A stretch of DNA of 64,000 bases from Symsagittifera roscoffensis (GCF_963678635.1 NC_087068.1:24525116-24589115); one strand, 5' to 3'. Shown: positions 31,830-44,329, counted from the stretch's first letter. Numbers and translations are program-made. The notes: generated by a model from the sequence alone, not told the origin.

Positions 31830-32580
31830 TCAGAGCAATTCCAATTTTTGCTGTAAAAAAGGGTCGCAAGAAGTCGTTTCGATGGTTTCACTTTTGATGC
31901 AAGTGCATTGGAAATTTGATTCTACCGCATCAAGATCTTTGGTGATGCCGTCATGAACCATGTGAAAAGATAGAGTGACCACTTCATCTGGTACAAAACT
32001 TAAAGCTGGAATTTGACGCAACGACCAGTTGAGTTCGTGATAAATTTCCCACAGTCGTTTTAACCACACTTCGTTTGTTTTCCACACTTGACATAATTGA
32101 AAAAAGCCTTTCAGTAATGTTTCGATATGATGACTAGCGAAAACATTAAGTGCCGCACGTTCAAATTTGAGGAGAATGCGGTGAGGATCGGTCTTTTTGG
32201 TGATGACTGATAAGCCTATCAGTTACTTTTTGTATAAGCTCTCTTGTTTGGCATTATTAATTAAATGCAGGAGGTAAAATCCAGCGAATTGAAAGCGGAT
32301 GGTGTAAAATTAATAAATCTGAATATGGCAAACTTTGAATGTTCCATAACAGCCAAAAATCTCGAGGTGATATCAAATTCTGAATATTGATCTCCAAAAG
32401 CCAAAACTCTTTAATTTTGCTATTGATGATGCAAAATGCCTCATTTAGTTTCGTTATTTCGAAATTTCTGTCGTCAACTGGACGCAATTTGAGTCTCTCA
32501 TTAACCTTCTGTCGATTGAGAGCCCGGTTAATTGCCGACCGGCAAGAAAGAGCTAGTTGAATGGCTCTTTCTTCGGACAC
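31830..32580 (-). pseudogene. MULE-type DNA transposase remnant
   Basis: Read on the minus strand. The N-terminal piece (32580-32257) has CRSAINRALNRQ and DDRNFEI, and after it comes, in other frames, HHQKDRSSPH, FERAALNVF and GFFQLCQVW, then LRQIPALSFVPDEVV (32087-31830). This order matches Mutator-like (MULE) transposases, whose catalytic core has an Asp-Phe-Glu before the helix; here the Asp seems to be Lys. At least two frameshifts and a missing middle third. No TIRs found near it. Confidence 0.55.
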
Positions 32581-32639
32581 AGACTGCAGTCAGTTTGCTA
32601 TAATGTTGCTATTGACTGGTGCTTGCTAAATTTTTATTT

Positions 32640-32765
32640 CATGTTTTTTAGGTTAGATTGGTATAGCGTAGATTGGTAAAGGGTAGATTGGTATGTAAAG
32701 TATGATGGCATAGGGTAGAATGATATAGGTTAGCTTAGAATATGTTAGGCTGGCCTACTACCTGT
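32640..32765. repeat. Short tandem repeat, 15-bp unit (TAGATTGGTA...)
   Basis: TAGATTGGTATAGCG, TAGATTGGTAAAGGG and TAGATTGGTATG follow each other at 32652-32695, with decayed units to about 32755. Confidence 0.65.
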
Positions 32766-33049
32766 CGTGAGTAATCTCTTTACTTTTTCCAAATCACAGG
32801 TCTTTCAGAGATATAATCTTTAATCACTTAATTTCTGAAATTTAACCAATTTCATTTCAGAGGATTTCATCTGCTTTTTCAGTTCTGATCCTTTTGACCA
32901 TAGAATTTAAATCAGCTCTGAAATATTAACTCAAAAAGAAGCAATTTACAGATTTCAATAGGCAAAAAGTCAAAAATTGTCAAAAATTAAACCTTTCCTG
33001 GTAGTTTTGTATTTGCTTTAGTTCAAAATACTGAGAAAAAATTGATTAA

Positions 33050-34470
33050 AAAAACAATATAAAAAATGCGAGGCCAAATTGTGCAATGTGTGCATAGTAA
33101 GCGAATATCCGCAATATTGCTAACTTTTTTTATCTTGCTTGCTATTTCTCAATCTTCTTTGCTGTTTTTTAATTTTCTTTGCTTTTTGGTTTCTTCAACA
33201 AATAGCAAACACCTCAAACACTGTACCTCTCAAAATTGCTCCAAAATTAGGAAAAGTTGGGGAATCGGCAACCTTATTTGCGAAATCCAGATCAGTTTGT
33301 GGAGTCCACAAAAAATCATAAAACATTTGTATAGTTAAACTAAGCTGTTGCGGAACTCGCAATTGCAAGCGGAATCCGCAAATTAAATGGAATCCCACAA
33401 ATTGTAAGAGGAACCGCATTTTGTTTGCTGAGTTCGTTTACATATAGGTATATTTGTAATATAGCGTTTAAATTTATATTTGTTATTAGGTGGTCACCAG
33501 AAAATGAATACATTGATCAAATACCAGTTGAAATATCAAACGTTTGGCCTAAACTTCTATCAACCCCACTCAAATACTGCCCTCATGAATTCAATAGAAT
33601 CAAAATCTACTAGATCAGTGTTTGCGACCAATGGAACCCCAAGTAATTACGTATTGTGGCGATGTGCTCTGCGTTGTGTTTCCATAACACAATTTATTCA
33701 TTGATGTGTTTATTTGGTGTTGTGTTTCCACAACCAGTATTTGGTATTGTTGCAATCCCAAACATTGACCTAATTCGGTGATATGCTCTGCGTTGTGCTT
33801 CCAAACACTCTCAACCTAATAACTCCAAATATTGAATTCATTCGATGCTGTGTTTCCAAAATAGTAAAAGTTTCCAAAATAATACTACTGAGATTTGTTC
33901 GTGGGTTCCACTGACATTGGTTAAAACCTTGCTTTAAAATTCTGCATTGCTTAAAATAAGAAATCCAGTTCTAGCTTTTAATTGTATTTTTTTTGCAAAT
34001 GCAGTAATAAACAAAAATTGGAAATCATTTACAATTTGCACAATGATCTTTAATTTGCGGATTCCGCCTATAAACTTTGCGGATTCCACTTAGATTTGCG
34101 GATTCCACTTAAATTTTTTGGAATCCACATACAGTTGAGGAATCCAGAACAGCTAGGTACAATCGCTTGTTGCGGAATCCGCGACACAACAACTGTGACG
34201 ACAAAAATTATGATACAGGTTTTGTAAGCGGAATCCATGGAAATTTTGGAAGTGGAATCCGCTTAGGTTTTGCAACATCTTTAAAATTTTGTCTATGAAA
34301 TCCAGGACATACAGACGTACGACTGTGCGCCTGTCCAGTCATTTTTCTCGGGTGCTTCCGGCTTGTTGGGCTGTTGCTGGTTTGAATTTCCTTGGGCAAT
34401 ACTAGGACTGCTGCAATTTTTATGCTCGCGAATGCACAAGAGCAGATATATATCCCGCCTCGAAAATTGG
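33050..34470. repeat. Repeat element with internal GGAATCCGC minisatellite
   Basis: GGAATCCGCAAA / GCGGATTCCGC-type units recur in two clusters (33230-33415 and 34055-34270). Between them is unique-looking sequence with GTGTTTCCA and ATTCGGTGATATGCTCTGCG motifs. Sequence near 53450-53600 matches in reverse the middle part, and both copies share ATATATATCCC, so this is a dispersed element about 1.3 kb long. Small ORFs here are by-products of the repeat. Confidence 0.6.
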
Positions 34471-35850
34471 TAAACAGCTAAGCAGAAATCACCATCGTTA
34501 ACGAAGTCTATGATTTAATTACCGATTCTGTACGAAAAACTTCAATTTAAACTTTAAGCAAGCTTGATTGAACAGAAATCTACAGTTCCTCCTACTTTTC
34601 CAATTGAGAAAAAGTTGAGGCAAACCAGAGCAAGAAGACGAATGTCACAGTATGTCTATTTGATTCTTTTTATGTTAAACCTCATACCAATTGAAAAATA
34701 TGCATCTAATTCTGCTAAAAATATCAGTTTGTTTTAAAATTTTTAGCAAACTTTTTATATTTTCTCTTAAAAAAACTCCACAAAAACAACCAATATAAAT
34801 TTTAAAGTGAAAGAATGTATCTGTACAAAAACTGAATTTTCACGTAATTTTACTTAATTTATCAATAATAGAAAAAACTCTAACGCGTTACACATAATTA
34901 CCCGTATTTGACTGTTTTCATGCTGGATTTTTTCTTAATCTGTTACTTATAACCTAAATTGAAGCAAAAACCCAAAAGATTTAAATTCTACCTTGCTTTG
35001 TCAAAAAACCTTAACCTTTCTTGATTTCTGCTTGATCTGCTAATTTCAGATTGATTCTAATTTGAACAAAAATTTACTCGGAAAACATAATCATTTCGAC
35101 GATCTTTCAAAAATCCAAAGCAAAATTAGGACCAAAAACTCCTTTTTCTTAGAAACTTCAGAAAAATTTTCTGAACCAGATAAATATATGTTCTTGCTAT
35201 AACCTTAACTGTTAGTTTTCAAGTGAATTTCTATTGCAGATTTAGGTTTTTTTATTTGCAAATGATTAAGATTCAACAAAATTATCCAAATTTTTATCTT
35301 TTTGTCATCGTCATATATCAAAAACAAAAAAAAAACATTATTTTTGAGGCATAAACTACCCTTTCTTAGCTTGAAACCACGCTACTCTATGAACTCAATC
35401 AAACATACTAAATTAGGAATTGATACCTAGGTAAATCGAATGATTTATTTGATGTTTTACAATTATCCACTTCTTTCACAATTTTTTTATCAAAAACGTA
35501 TCCATTTATTAGCTCATATTATGTACTTGTACAGCAATTTTAAAACAACAAAATCACCGTAAGCAAGCCACCAATGCAGTTTTCACTGTAGATTAAAGAT
35601 TTATGGATTAATTTTCAATGAGATTTTTACGATAATTCGAATCTCATTATCAGTCCAGTTGGTTTTGTTATAGATCTGAAACTCTACACAAAAGCATAAA
35701 TTAACGAATAAAAAATGCCTTGAAATTATTTCATTCTAATTACTGGAAGAATTCTTTATCAAAGTTAACCAAACCACTGGAGCTTTAGGAAAACTGCTCA
35801 GATATCTAAATTTTTTCCGGCAACAATTTCTCAGTAAAATTATGATTTGC
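34471..35850. other. AT-rich intron-like DNA
   Basis: No gene or known repeat recognised. Confidence 0.4.
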
Positions 35851-35869
35851 TTTGGTTACTGTGTTTAAA

Positions 35870-36097
35870 AATAAAATTATAAAAGTACGTTCTCGTGGAA
35901 TGTGCTTGGAGACTGCTGTCAGTGTTTTCCATTATCTTGAAGAACATTTCTTTGACAAGGAGAACACTTCTTCTTTAAGTGAATATTCGGTTCCTCGCTG
36001 CATTATGTATGAAAATTACTATTTGGACACTTCAAAACTCCACAGATTTTGTGATATTTTGATACATTTTGATATGTGTAATACACTAAAGATCTAA
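35870..36097 (+). CDS. Possible exon, unknown (weak RFX-like resemblance)
   Basis: An open stretch with better-than-background codon use reads SVFHYLEEHFF...SVPRCIMYENYYLD. The run W/Y-L-E, then P-R-x-x-x-Y-x-x-Y has some likeness to the winged-helix DNA-binding domain of RFX factors, but other hallmarks are not visible, there is no ATG at its beginning and no clear splice sites. Treat as an unassigned ORF. Confidence 0.2.
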   Translation, partial: NKIIKVRSRGMCLETAVSVFHYLEEHFFDKENTSSLSEYSVPRCIMYENYYLDTSKLHRFCDILIHFDMCNTLKI

Positions 36098-36339
36098 AAA
36101 AATCTAATACACCAAAGACGTGCAATTCTTTCTTTTCTATTTAGTGACGACATCTCAAAATGTAAGAAAGAATTTGAGAACAAATGGGAGATATAGAAGT
36201 CCCATAATTTTAAGTAGGAGATTTACACAAATTTTCAATAGTCCCGAAAAACGAACAAAATCAAAAATAAGACCTATACCAAATGTCGTTCAACGTGAAG
36301 GAACATCAAAATATCAAAATGGAGATTATGCTTTTTGGT

Positions 36340-36905
36340 GCAGCTGAAACAAAAATCAACTAATCAGAATCGAGCTGTACTAAACGCAGAGTTGTCAAAA
36401 ATTGTGATAAGAACCAATCAGAATCTAGTTTTTTTATTTTGGTACTTTCGAAAGTTTTGATATCAAACAAACAAAATCGAGCTTTTTTTTATCGTGGACC
36501 TTTTAAAATCTTTGATACCAGCCAAAATGAATTGATTTTGTCTTATAATGAATTACTCATATCAACCAATCATAAACGAGTTTTACTTATCGTGGAACTT
36601 CCAAAGATTTTGATACCAACTAATAAGAATCGAGCTGCACTTATGTTGGATTTCTTAATAGTTTTGATATCAGCCAATCAGACTCAAGCTCTATTTATCA
36701 AAAAACTATCAATGCTTATCGTAAACCAATCAGAAACCAGCTTTTTTTATCATAATTTTTTCGAAAATTTGATATCAAATAATCAGAATCAAGTTTTACT
36801 TAAAATGCAAAAATTAACCATATTGAAATCAACCAATAAGAAATGGTATTTTCGTTTTTTTTTGAAAAAATTACCAATTTTGACATTCACTAACGGAAGT
36901 AAGTA
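36340..36905 (+). repeat. Tandem repeat of about 54-60 bp units with an open reading frame
   Basis: About nine degenerate units with AATCAGAATCGAGCT followed by ATCGTGGAACTT and TTTTGATATCAACC. The 155-codon frame 36439-36906 (first codon TTG, no ATG) stays open across them and encodes repeated ISxNQxRALL...ELPKxLI blocks of about 18-20 residues. Unit lengths are often multiples of three, which keeps the frame. Probably a minisatellite; a protein is not excluded. Confidence 0.55.
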
Positions 36906-36906
36906 G

Positions 36907-37741
36907 TCATGGATCTGTTTTTTTTAAAGCTTTCCAGTTTATTTTAAAAATTGTTTGTAAGGAGTTTCAAAACTAATAAGGTTGATTCACTGAAAATTTT
37001 AAGATCGCCCTTGTCTTCATTTTTTTTGTTTTATAGGATTTTCTATTGTTTTGCTATTTAATTTTTGAGCTGTCAAAATAAATCCAGTCTTGTATTTGGA
37101 AACTTTGTTCAAAAATATGGCCTTACTCTTCTTTCTTGAGTATACTTTCCATAATTTTATAAAAATTACTGGTGTCTCTGTACATCGAAAAGATAATGAG
37201 ATCCTACCAGTGTCATCACTACACCATTATTTGAGGAAGTTTAGCTTTGAAATCTGATAAATACCTAAGTCAAACTTTGAGAGTATTTTTGATAGTGAGG
37301 TTTTTCTAGCTAGATTACACACTTTAAAAAAAAACTTTGATTTAAAACATCAGAATCTTCTGTTATTATTTTTTCCGAAACTCAATAAGTTTTTTCCAAA
37401 ATACCGTATTAGAAGTTTCAACAAATTGTTTCCCTACTTAGATTCTGGTTTGTTTTGATGTTACCATCCAAAATCTCAATCCCTGGGAAATTAATGAAAT
37501 TAACGAATGATTTGAAGAAGTTTGAAAAAATTTCATAAAATTTTTTTCAGCAAAATTGAATTCCTATTTTTAATAACGTCCAAATAAAACAGTTTTTACC
37601 TTAATTTGCTTGAAAACGGCAGAACAGTTATAAGTTTATTTTCAATCAAATACTGGGAATCGCTTTATGTATTCAGTCAATTGTGTCGTTCCAACTCTAA
37701 ATGTACACTTCAGTTAGAAAAAAAATTAAACCAATTATTTT
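36907..37741. other. AT-rich DNA
   Basis: No gene or known repeat recognised. Confidence 0.4.
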
Positions 37742-38110
37742 TCAATAACCCAGCATATGAACCATCACAAAGCAATACTTGGTCTTACAATTATCAACAA
37801 ACAAGTAGTCTCCCGAAATTTGGGACAGTTCATTGAATTCATTCAAAGCATAGTTTTCCTTTGCAGTGAAGAGTCGAATCTGAATGTAGGGCGGCTTGTT
37901 CACACTGTAATTCTTCATTGTGACACACTCCCTCAAGTTGTATGTTGCTTTTTCACATGCTATATTAAAGATGTCAAGCTCCTGATCCATAGTTGATTCT
38001 TTGCCAGATTTGGCTTCACATATAAGTTCGAGTTTAAGGTTTTCAGCTCCATGAATAATAGTTTTCCGCATTGCTGATATCTTTTCTCCGTCGTTCTCTC
38101 CAAGATAGAC
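37742..38110 (-). CDS. Unidentified minus-strand ORF (109 aa or more)
   Basis: 109 codons from ATG at 38069-38071; open further upstream with KKAQRVYLGENDGEKIS-like sequence before the ATG. Composition is mixed and protein-like (many Glu, Lys, Asn, Cys), longer than most chance ORFs here. It lies next to the PolB remnant and could be part of the same element. No domain recognised. Confidence 0.3.
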   Translation of the reverse strand, partial: VYLGENDGEKISAMRKTIIHGAENLKLELICEAKSGKESTMDQELDIFNIACEKATYNLRECVTMKNYSVNKPPYIQIRLFTAKENYALNEFNELSQISGDYLFVDNCKTKYCFVMVHMLGY

Positions 38111-38434
38111 TCGCTGGGCTTTTTTGAATTGTCACTATTCATTTTACTAATTCATTTTAGGTTAAAAATACGTTCCCCCCTTGTAGGATTTTGGGACCAA
38201 GCAAATCTCCGAATTCTTGTTTGATTTTTTTTTTGAAAATTCAATGTAATTGGGACTAGGGTCTTTTCTGGAACACTTATAACACCACTTTTCAATTTTT
38301 ATTTGGGTCTTGGACTACGTTGTACAAAAACTCAACGATTTGTAGAGAACACACCGCATGAGATATTGAACATTCTGCTTTCACTCTGTTTTTGATGCTA
38401 GGCGAGCCGGTGACGAAAATCCATTAAAAAGCGT

Positions 38435-38535
38435 GCAATCAAAAGCAATGAAAAGCGTGCAATCAAAACAACAGGTTTTTGCAGGGTGTCTCCCTACATA
38501 AGCGGCTAAACCCATTTTTCTTAGAAAGCAAGAAT
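38435..38535. repeat. Direct repeat flank 1 (partner at 39565-39665)
   Basis: AGCGTGCAATCAAAACAAC through CTACATAAGCGGCTAAACCC to ATGGCCTC is present in both places with few differences. Both end a short reading frame with the residues CLPT and then a stop. Confidence 0.75.
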
Positions 38536-39004
38536 GGCCTCTAGAATAGAATTGGAACTTATAAAATCTACTATAGAACATCGTGAACCAATTATACGGG
38601 GATTCTTTATACTACAGTATGCCAATTTGAGAATGCTGGAGCTGTATTATAACTTTTTCGATCAATTTTGCGATGTCAACAAATTTGAAGAACTCGAAAC
38701 GGATACTGATGATGCACCAAAAAATTTTGTATCTGTAGTACAACTTATTGCTGTTGCGATATTTAAAAAAGTTTAGCAGTTAAAGATTGAACAAACGAGC
38801 ATTAGAAGACTCTGAAAATGGTCAGGTGGCGATAAAACGACAAGTATTGGATAAAACAATGAAATTTAAGTCAACTTAGGGAAGATAAAAAACAATTAAC
38901 TATGCAGCCGCAACTTATGAACAAAGTAAAAAAGGACTGAGCTATTTTTACACTAAACGGGAAGTTGAATGTGATGGAATACTTTTTGAACCTCTAAACT
39001 TGTA
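38534..39004 (+). pseudogene. Protein-primed DNA polymerase B remnant (Polinton/Maverick-type)
   Basis: An 80-codon ORF from ATG 38534 reads EHREPIIRGFFILQYANLRMLELYYNFF and then EELETDTDDA. Motif C of family B polymerases is DTDS; here the Ser is Asp. After a stop near 38774 more of the same protein continues: LNKRALEDSENG, then YEQSKKGLSYFYTKREVE and the end FEPLNL with TAA at about 39002-39004. The block order is that of the C-terminal third of the self-synthesising transposon polymerases, with an internal deletion. The upstream exonuclease domain and other Polinton genes were not found. Confidence 0.6.
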
Positions 39005-39398
39005 AGAGATTATCTAGTAAAGTTATATGCGATGCTGTAAACTAATACATTTTCTCTGTAATTAGTTTTTTTTCATTTTTTTTTAAATGTTACGTTTGGG
39101 TTAACATTCTTTTGTTTTTTGATTCAGAAAACGTTTAGAAACTTAAGCATTGCTGTATCAAAAAAATCATGCCCCAAAAGTCTTTTTTCTTCCTCGAAAC
39201 ATACCATCTTACCATCTGAATCTCTAAAATCTATAACCTATCTTAATAGATAAGGAAATCTAATCCCTATGTTAATACATGAGGTGCAGACCTGATAGTC
39301 TATAGCCTATCTTATTACATGAGGTTCTGCGCCCCCCCCCCCCCCCTCGGACAATTTGAATCCAACATGCACTACTCTACTCTCTTAAGTTTTAGACT

Positions 39399-39620
39399 TT
39401 GCATTCAATCGAAACGAAAGTCATTTGGAAGCTCCGCTGCATCACCGGCGATATCCAATTTTTTTACTCAAAAAATGTGACCTTAAAAAATTTCATGTTT
39501 TTCATTGGTAGAAAAATTGTTGTGAATGTTTTTGATTTTTTTCTCGATAAGTTTCCTGCAAGTCTGATAGCAAGCGTGCAATCAAAACAACGGGTTGTTG
39601 CAGAGTGCCTCCCTACATAA
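39399..39620 (+). pseudogene. Fragment of the same PolB-associated reading frame
   Basis: An ORF without ATG reads KLRCITGDIQFFYSKNVTLKNFM and ends SVQSKQRVVAECLPT, the same C-terminus as the short fragment before 38534. It probably belongs to the same element family. Function unknown. Confidence 0.35.
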
Positions 39621-39665
39621 GCGGCTAAACCCATTTTTCTACAAAGAAATAGATATGGCCTCCAA
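39565..39665. repeat. Direct repeat flank 2 (partner at 38435-38535)
   Basis: See flank 1; offset about 1,130 bases. Confidence 0.7.
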
Positions 39666-40439
39666 AAATTTTAAAATGTTCTAACCTTGACCGTTTTTTG
39701 GAGTTTTTTGCAAACTTTTTCAAAGTCGTCAAAATGTCGTAACTTTGACTTTTTTTGGAAACTTTTTCGTGTTTTTGGTGACCGTTTCTTGAAAACTTCT
39801 GCAATCTGACAAAATTAAAAACTCAACTTGAAAACATGCAAAAATATTCAAAAGAAGCGCCGGTTTTTTAAAATGTTTTGTGTGAAAATATTCCCTTTCT
39901 ACAGAAAATTGTCTCTTCTCACTTATTTTACAATCAAAATTTTGGGTAAAAAGTTTTTCAAAATTTTCAGATCTAACTTTTTATCCCGCACCAGTAGAAC
40001 AAAAATAAACAGGTTCCTTCAGCTTCGGCTGGACCTCCAGTTCAATCGTTTTCGAAAAAAAAACATCGGCAAAGTTTGATCAAAAATAAGAAAAATCATT
40101 GAGTTTTTCGATTTTGTTTGATTCAAATATTCCTCTAATTTTGAATTTTTTCTATAAGACTACGGCATAGAGGCTGTTTTTTTTCTCGATTTAAACCTCT
40201 TGGGGGGGGGGTTAACAGGTTTGAATGAAACAGTCCAACATACTAGGCCAAAAAGTGTGCATCAGAACCTTGGGGAATCCCCAACAATGTTTAGACCACA
40301 ACTTTTTTCCCGGATTCCCCATTGTACATTGAAGGAGTTTGGTATCATTTTCAATCTCTTTTATTGTTTTGTTTTATTTTTAAAAAACTAGAAAAAATCA
40401 TTTGACTGATATGAATTTTTTTGGCTTCCAGACTAAGTT
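39666..40439. other. AT-rich DNA with a G run at 40201-40211
   Basis: No gene. The short ORFs are not supported. Confidence 0.4.
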
Positions 40440-41545
40440 TAGACTAAATTGAAGGGAGGCTGACCTTCGATCAAAAGGGAGATATTTGTTGCTAGGTAAA
40501 AAAATTCTGATATGCTTAACCGTTGATTTATTTCTTCCAGTGTCGAGGTGTTCTCGATTTTCTCGACCAAAAATTGGTATGTTTCAACTTTCTCGACCAA
40601 ATTTCGGCATCTTTCGACTTTCTCGACCGAATTTCGGTTTGTTTCGACTTTCTTGTTGCTAGGTAAAAACATTTCTGATATGCTTAACCGTTGATTTATT
40701 TCTTCCAGTGTCGAGGTGTTCTCGACTTTCTCGACCAAAAATTGGTATGTTTCAACTTTCTCGACCAAACTTCGGCATGTTTTGACTTTCTATACCGAAC
40801 TTCGGTATAATTCGACTTTCTCGACCAAATTTCGGCATGCTTCGTTTTTCTCGACCGACTTTTGGTATTTTCGACTTTCTCGACAAAACTTTGGTATGCT
40901 TCGACTTTCTCGACCCAAAAAAAATATTGTTCGACTTTCTCGACCGACATTTTTAAGAAAATTGTTTTTTGACTCCGCATAGATAAGAACAAAAATTTTT
41001 CCAAAATGATCGATTATGATCGATTAAAATCCATTTCTGTTTTCAAAATAATCGTTTTTTTTTGCAGATTCTTATTCTACTTATTGCTGTTTTAGCTAAC
41101 TGGCCTTTAAAAATACGTATATACTGGATTATTTTGCTAATTGCAACTGTTTTTTAGTTTGGCAAGCAAAAAAATCCAACAAAATCAAGTTTCTGGTGAA
41201 CTTTTGTTTGTGTTTGACCGATTCGACTTTATTTTTTTCACTATGAGTTCGAATGTGCAGTAATTTTGTGTTCGACTTTATGTTTTTACTGTGCTCGACC
41301 TATGATTCGACTATGTTCGACTTATGTTTTGACTTTCTCGATCAAAACCGGGTATGTTTCGACTTCCTCTACCTATTTTTCGATTTTGTCGATCTATTTT
41401 TCGACTTTCTCGACGATGTCGGATGTGTTTCGACTTTGTGCTCGACTGAAAATTGCTTCTCGACCTCAAAACGTCAGTCGCAAAACTGCACTTTCTCGAC
41501 TTTTAAAGTCAAAACATAAGTCGAGCACCTCGACTCGGGTTTATA
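40440..41545. repeat. GTCGAGAAAGTCGAAA-family minisatellite (orientation 2)
   Basis: Thirty-base-like units TTCGACTTTCTCGACCAAA with variable spacers run from 40530 to 40960, and again 41220-41540. A 167-bp segment (GTTGCTAGGTAAA at 40488 and 40655) is tandemly duplicated. The right end at 41480-41545 (GTCAGTCGCAAAACTGCAC, then a TCGA hairpin) is shared with 44765-44830 and, reversed, with 29560-29640. A G run follows at 41548. Confidence 0.75.
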
Positions 41546-41661
41546 GGTGGGGGGGGGGGGGGATTTGTTACTCTTAATAGGTACCCGGGGAGATACAGTT
41601 GAAGAGATCCGACATGTCGAAATTCATCGCAATCAGTTAGCTATTATGTCATTCTTTTCAG

Positions 41662-41912
41662 TCCACTACGCCGAATTTCGTTCACGCATTCCATTCAGGA
41701 CAGACATTTGGCGAGACGCAGAAATCATCTACCAGAGTTTAAAAGAAGCGAACAATTGTTCAAAGTTGACAAATTGTACTTCTGTTTATGTTCACATGCG
41801 CATGGGCGACTATCCACAATACTTGCGAGGAAAACATGTTTATGCTCCTGAAGTTTTCCAACAAACCAATTACATGCAGGAGGCGTTCAAGAATGTGTCC
41901 AACACGTATCAG
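41662..41912 (+). CDS. Alpha-1,2-fucosyltransferase-type (GT11) gene, exon B
   Basis: Acceptor ATTCTTTTCAG at 41651-41661 and donor CAG/GTAAG (GT at 41913). The exon holds VHMRMGDY at 41790-41813, the GDP-fucose-binding motif of alpha-1,2-fucosyltransferases (H-x-R-x-G-D), preceded by the usual EFRSRIPFR and IYQSLK. Starts in phase 1 and ends in phase 0. The phase matches exon A upstream across 18 kb. A short segment normally present between the two motifs may be missing, so another exon could lie between. Confidence 0.75.
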
Positions 41913-41989
41913 GTAAGAAGTAAAAATCAATGACAATGACAATAATTTGCTTTCATTTGCAGTTTGCGGAATATCTCAAAACTTGCTGC

Positions 41990-43975
41990 ATATACTAACT
42001 GTTGTGAAATTTTGAGACCTTAATTTAAAAGAATTTTTAGTTGACTTTAATTAAGCGAGAAAATCAACCAAGATGAATCAATATCAAAGAAGTAAAAAAA
42101 CGACTAATTTGATTGAGACGGCCCAAACATGCTTTATTTTGTCCAAATACGGCAAGTTTGGCCGAGGCGGTCAAAATTGATATATGCCATTTGAGCGTCA
42201 AATTTTGTTTCTATCAGAATTTCTCAAAAAACAATAACTTTTTTTAATATTTGAGACCTTATTTTTAAAAAAAATTCGGTTGACCTAAAGAAAAACAAGA
42301 AAAATCAATTGAGAACATTTTTAAAAATATATTTGATTGATTTAAAGGAAAATTAGAAAAATCAAAAAAGAATTTCGGTCGCGAAACACGACAAAGTTGT
42401 TCGAAACCGTCATCAAACAGACTAACTGGTTTTTCAAACCCTAAACTGTCGTAGAGTTTTGTCTATTTTAAAAAAATAGTATATTTCATTGTTTTTGCAC
42501 CCTTGAGAAAGAATGAACGGGTCGAAATCAATATTGAGAAAATTGAGTAACACGATGAATTTGGCGAAACAGTCCAATCGTACCAAATTTTGTTCTAGAA
42601 AGTCGAAACACGACGAGTTTGTTCGATATGTTCAGCAACCACACCAGCCGGTTTTTCAAAACACAAACTAGTCTGGAACTTTGAGATTTTAACTAAAAGT
42701 TATTTTTATTGTTTTTGTACTTTGATAAAAAATGACCGGGGCAAAGCCAATATTGAGTAAATTGAGAAACACGACACATTTGGTCGAGATGATCCAATCG
42801 TTTCAATTTTAGTCTAAAAAGTCCTAAAACGACGAGTTTGTTCGATGCGATCAACAACTGCATTAACGGGTTTTTAAAAATACACTTTCTGTTTTTGATT
42901 TTTCAGACTTTATTAAAAAGAATATTTGGTTGATAAAAAGAAAAATTAGAAAAATCAAGTTTGAACTTTGGTCGAGAAGCATCGAAAGTTTTTTTTTGCG
43001 AAACAATCAGCAAACAGACTAATTAATTTTTTTAACCAAAAAGTGTTGTCCCAAGTTGATATCTTAATCAAAACCCTTGAGAAAAACGACCGGGCAAAAT
43101 CAATTTTGAGAAAATCGAAGGAAACTCCAAGACACTTTTTCTGAGACGATCATCAACCACACTAACTGCTTTTTCAAACCACACTTACTGTTGTCATTTT
43201 TGAGATCTTAACTAAAAGTGTTTGATTGATTTAGAAAAAAAACAGAAAAATCAAAAGAAAATTTAGTCAAGAAGCACGACAAGAAGTTCTAACCTGTCAA
43301 CAAACAGACCAACTGATTTTCAAACCACAAACTTTGAGATTTTAATTAGAAGAACGTGCAATCAATTTTGCTGACCTGAGAAAAAATACCGTGGGCCGGA
43401 TCAATATTGAAAAAATCGTCAAAGATGACAAGTTTGGTGGAGACGGTCCAGTCGTATCGAATTGCGGTCAAGAAAAACCAAACACGACGAGTTTTTCCGA
43501 GACGGTCGTCAACCACACTAACTATTGTGGAACTTTGAGATCTCAATTAAAAAATATTTGGTTAATTTGATATCTTTAAGGGAAAATGAGCGATTTAAAT
43601 TTCAATATCCAGAATGTCGTGAAAAACCACGAAGATGGTCGAGACGTTCGAAACATACCAACTTTTGGTCGAGAAAGTGGAAACAGCCGGAAGTTGATCA
43701 AGACTACTGAAAAATATCTTGCTTGGGTCGAGCACGGTTGAGCACAATTGTTTTTGGTCGAGCACGGTCGAAACATATCTTGCTTGAGACAATCGTGGTC
43801 GAATAATGTTGAAACACGTTTTGCTTGGTTCGAACACAGTCGAGCATTTTTTGGGTGAGCACGGTCAAAACATATCCATATTCGGTTGAGATGACCGAAA
43901 GAAACCAAATTTTGGTCAAAATGGGAAAAATATTACGAACTTTTGATTGAGACCCCCGACACAAAACAGTTCGCA
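41990..43975. repeat. Tandem degenerate repeat with ACTAACTG and GGTCGAGA motifs
   Basis: A block with ACTAACTGTTTTTCAAACCACA, TTTGAGATCTTAA, TTTGGTTGATTTAA and GGTCGAGACGGTC recurs about eight times with spacing of 140-230 bases. It merges at 43640-43960 into the GTCGAGAAAGTCGAAA family. No coding support for the small ORFs. Confidence 0.6.
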
Positions 43976-44329
43976 GTTTGCAGCCATTATTTTTTCAAAA
44001 TAAAAGACTTCTTGCAAATTTTTACATTTTAAGAGCTCTGTGTGAAATTCAATACATTATTTCAATGGAAACATCAATTGAACGAACTATTTCAATCTTG
44101 CTACTTGGTTTAATGGCTAATCTTTATGAGAAAACCCTCAATTGTTTTTTTGGACCAATTAAAAAAGTTAAAAACAAAACTCGAATTCTTTTATCGAACA
44201 AAACTGCTAGAAAAACTTTTTTTTAAGAAAACGCTTATGAAACAATTTTGTCATATGTCAGCTGCATACAATATATGTTTTCAAGTGTTTTTTTTTGTCA
44301 AATGTAAGAGTTTTAGCCGCTGTCCGACT

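Noticed and set aside
40439-41004. ORFs of 88-109 aa with VEKVE or STFSTK repeats
   Set aside because: Direct by-products of the TCGA minisatellite in several frames and both strands.
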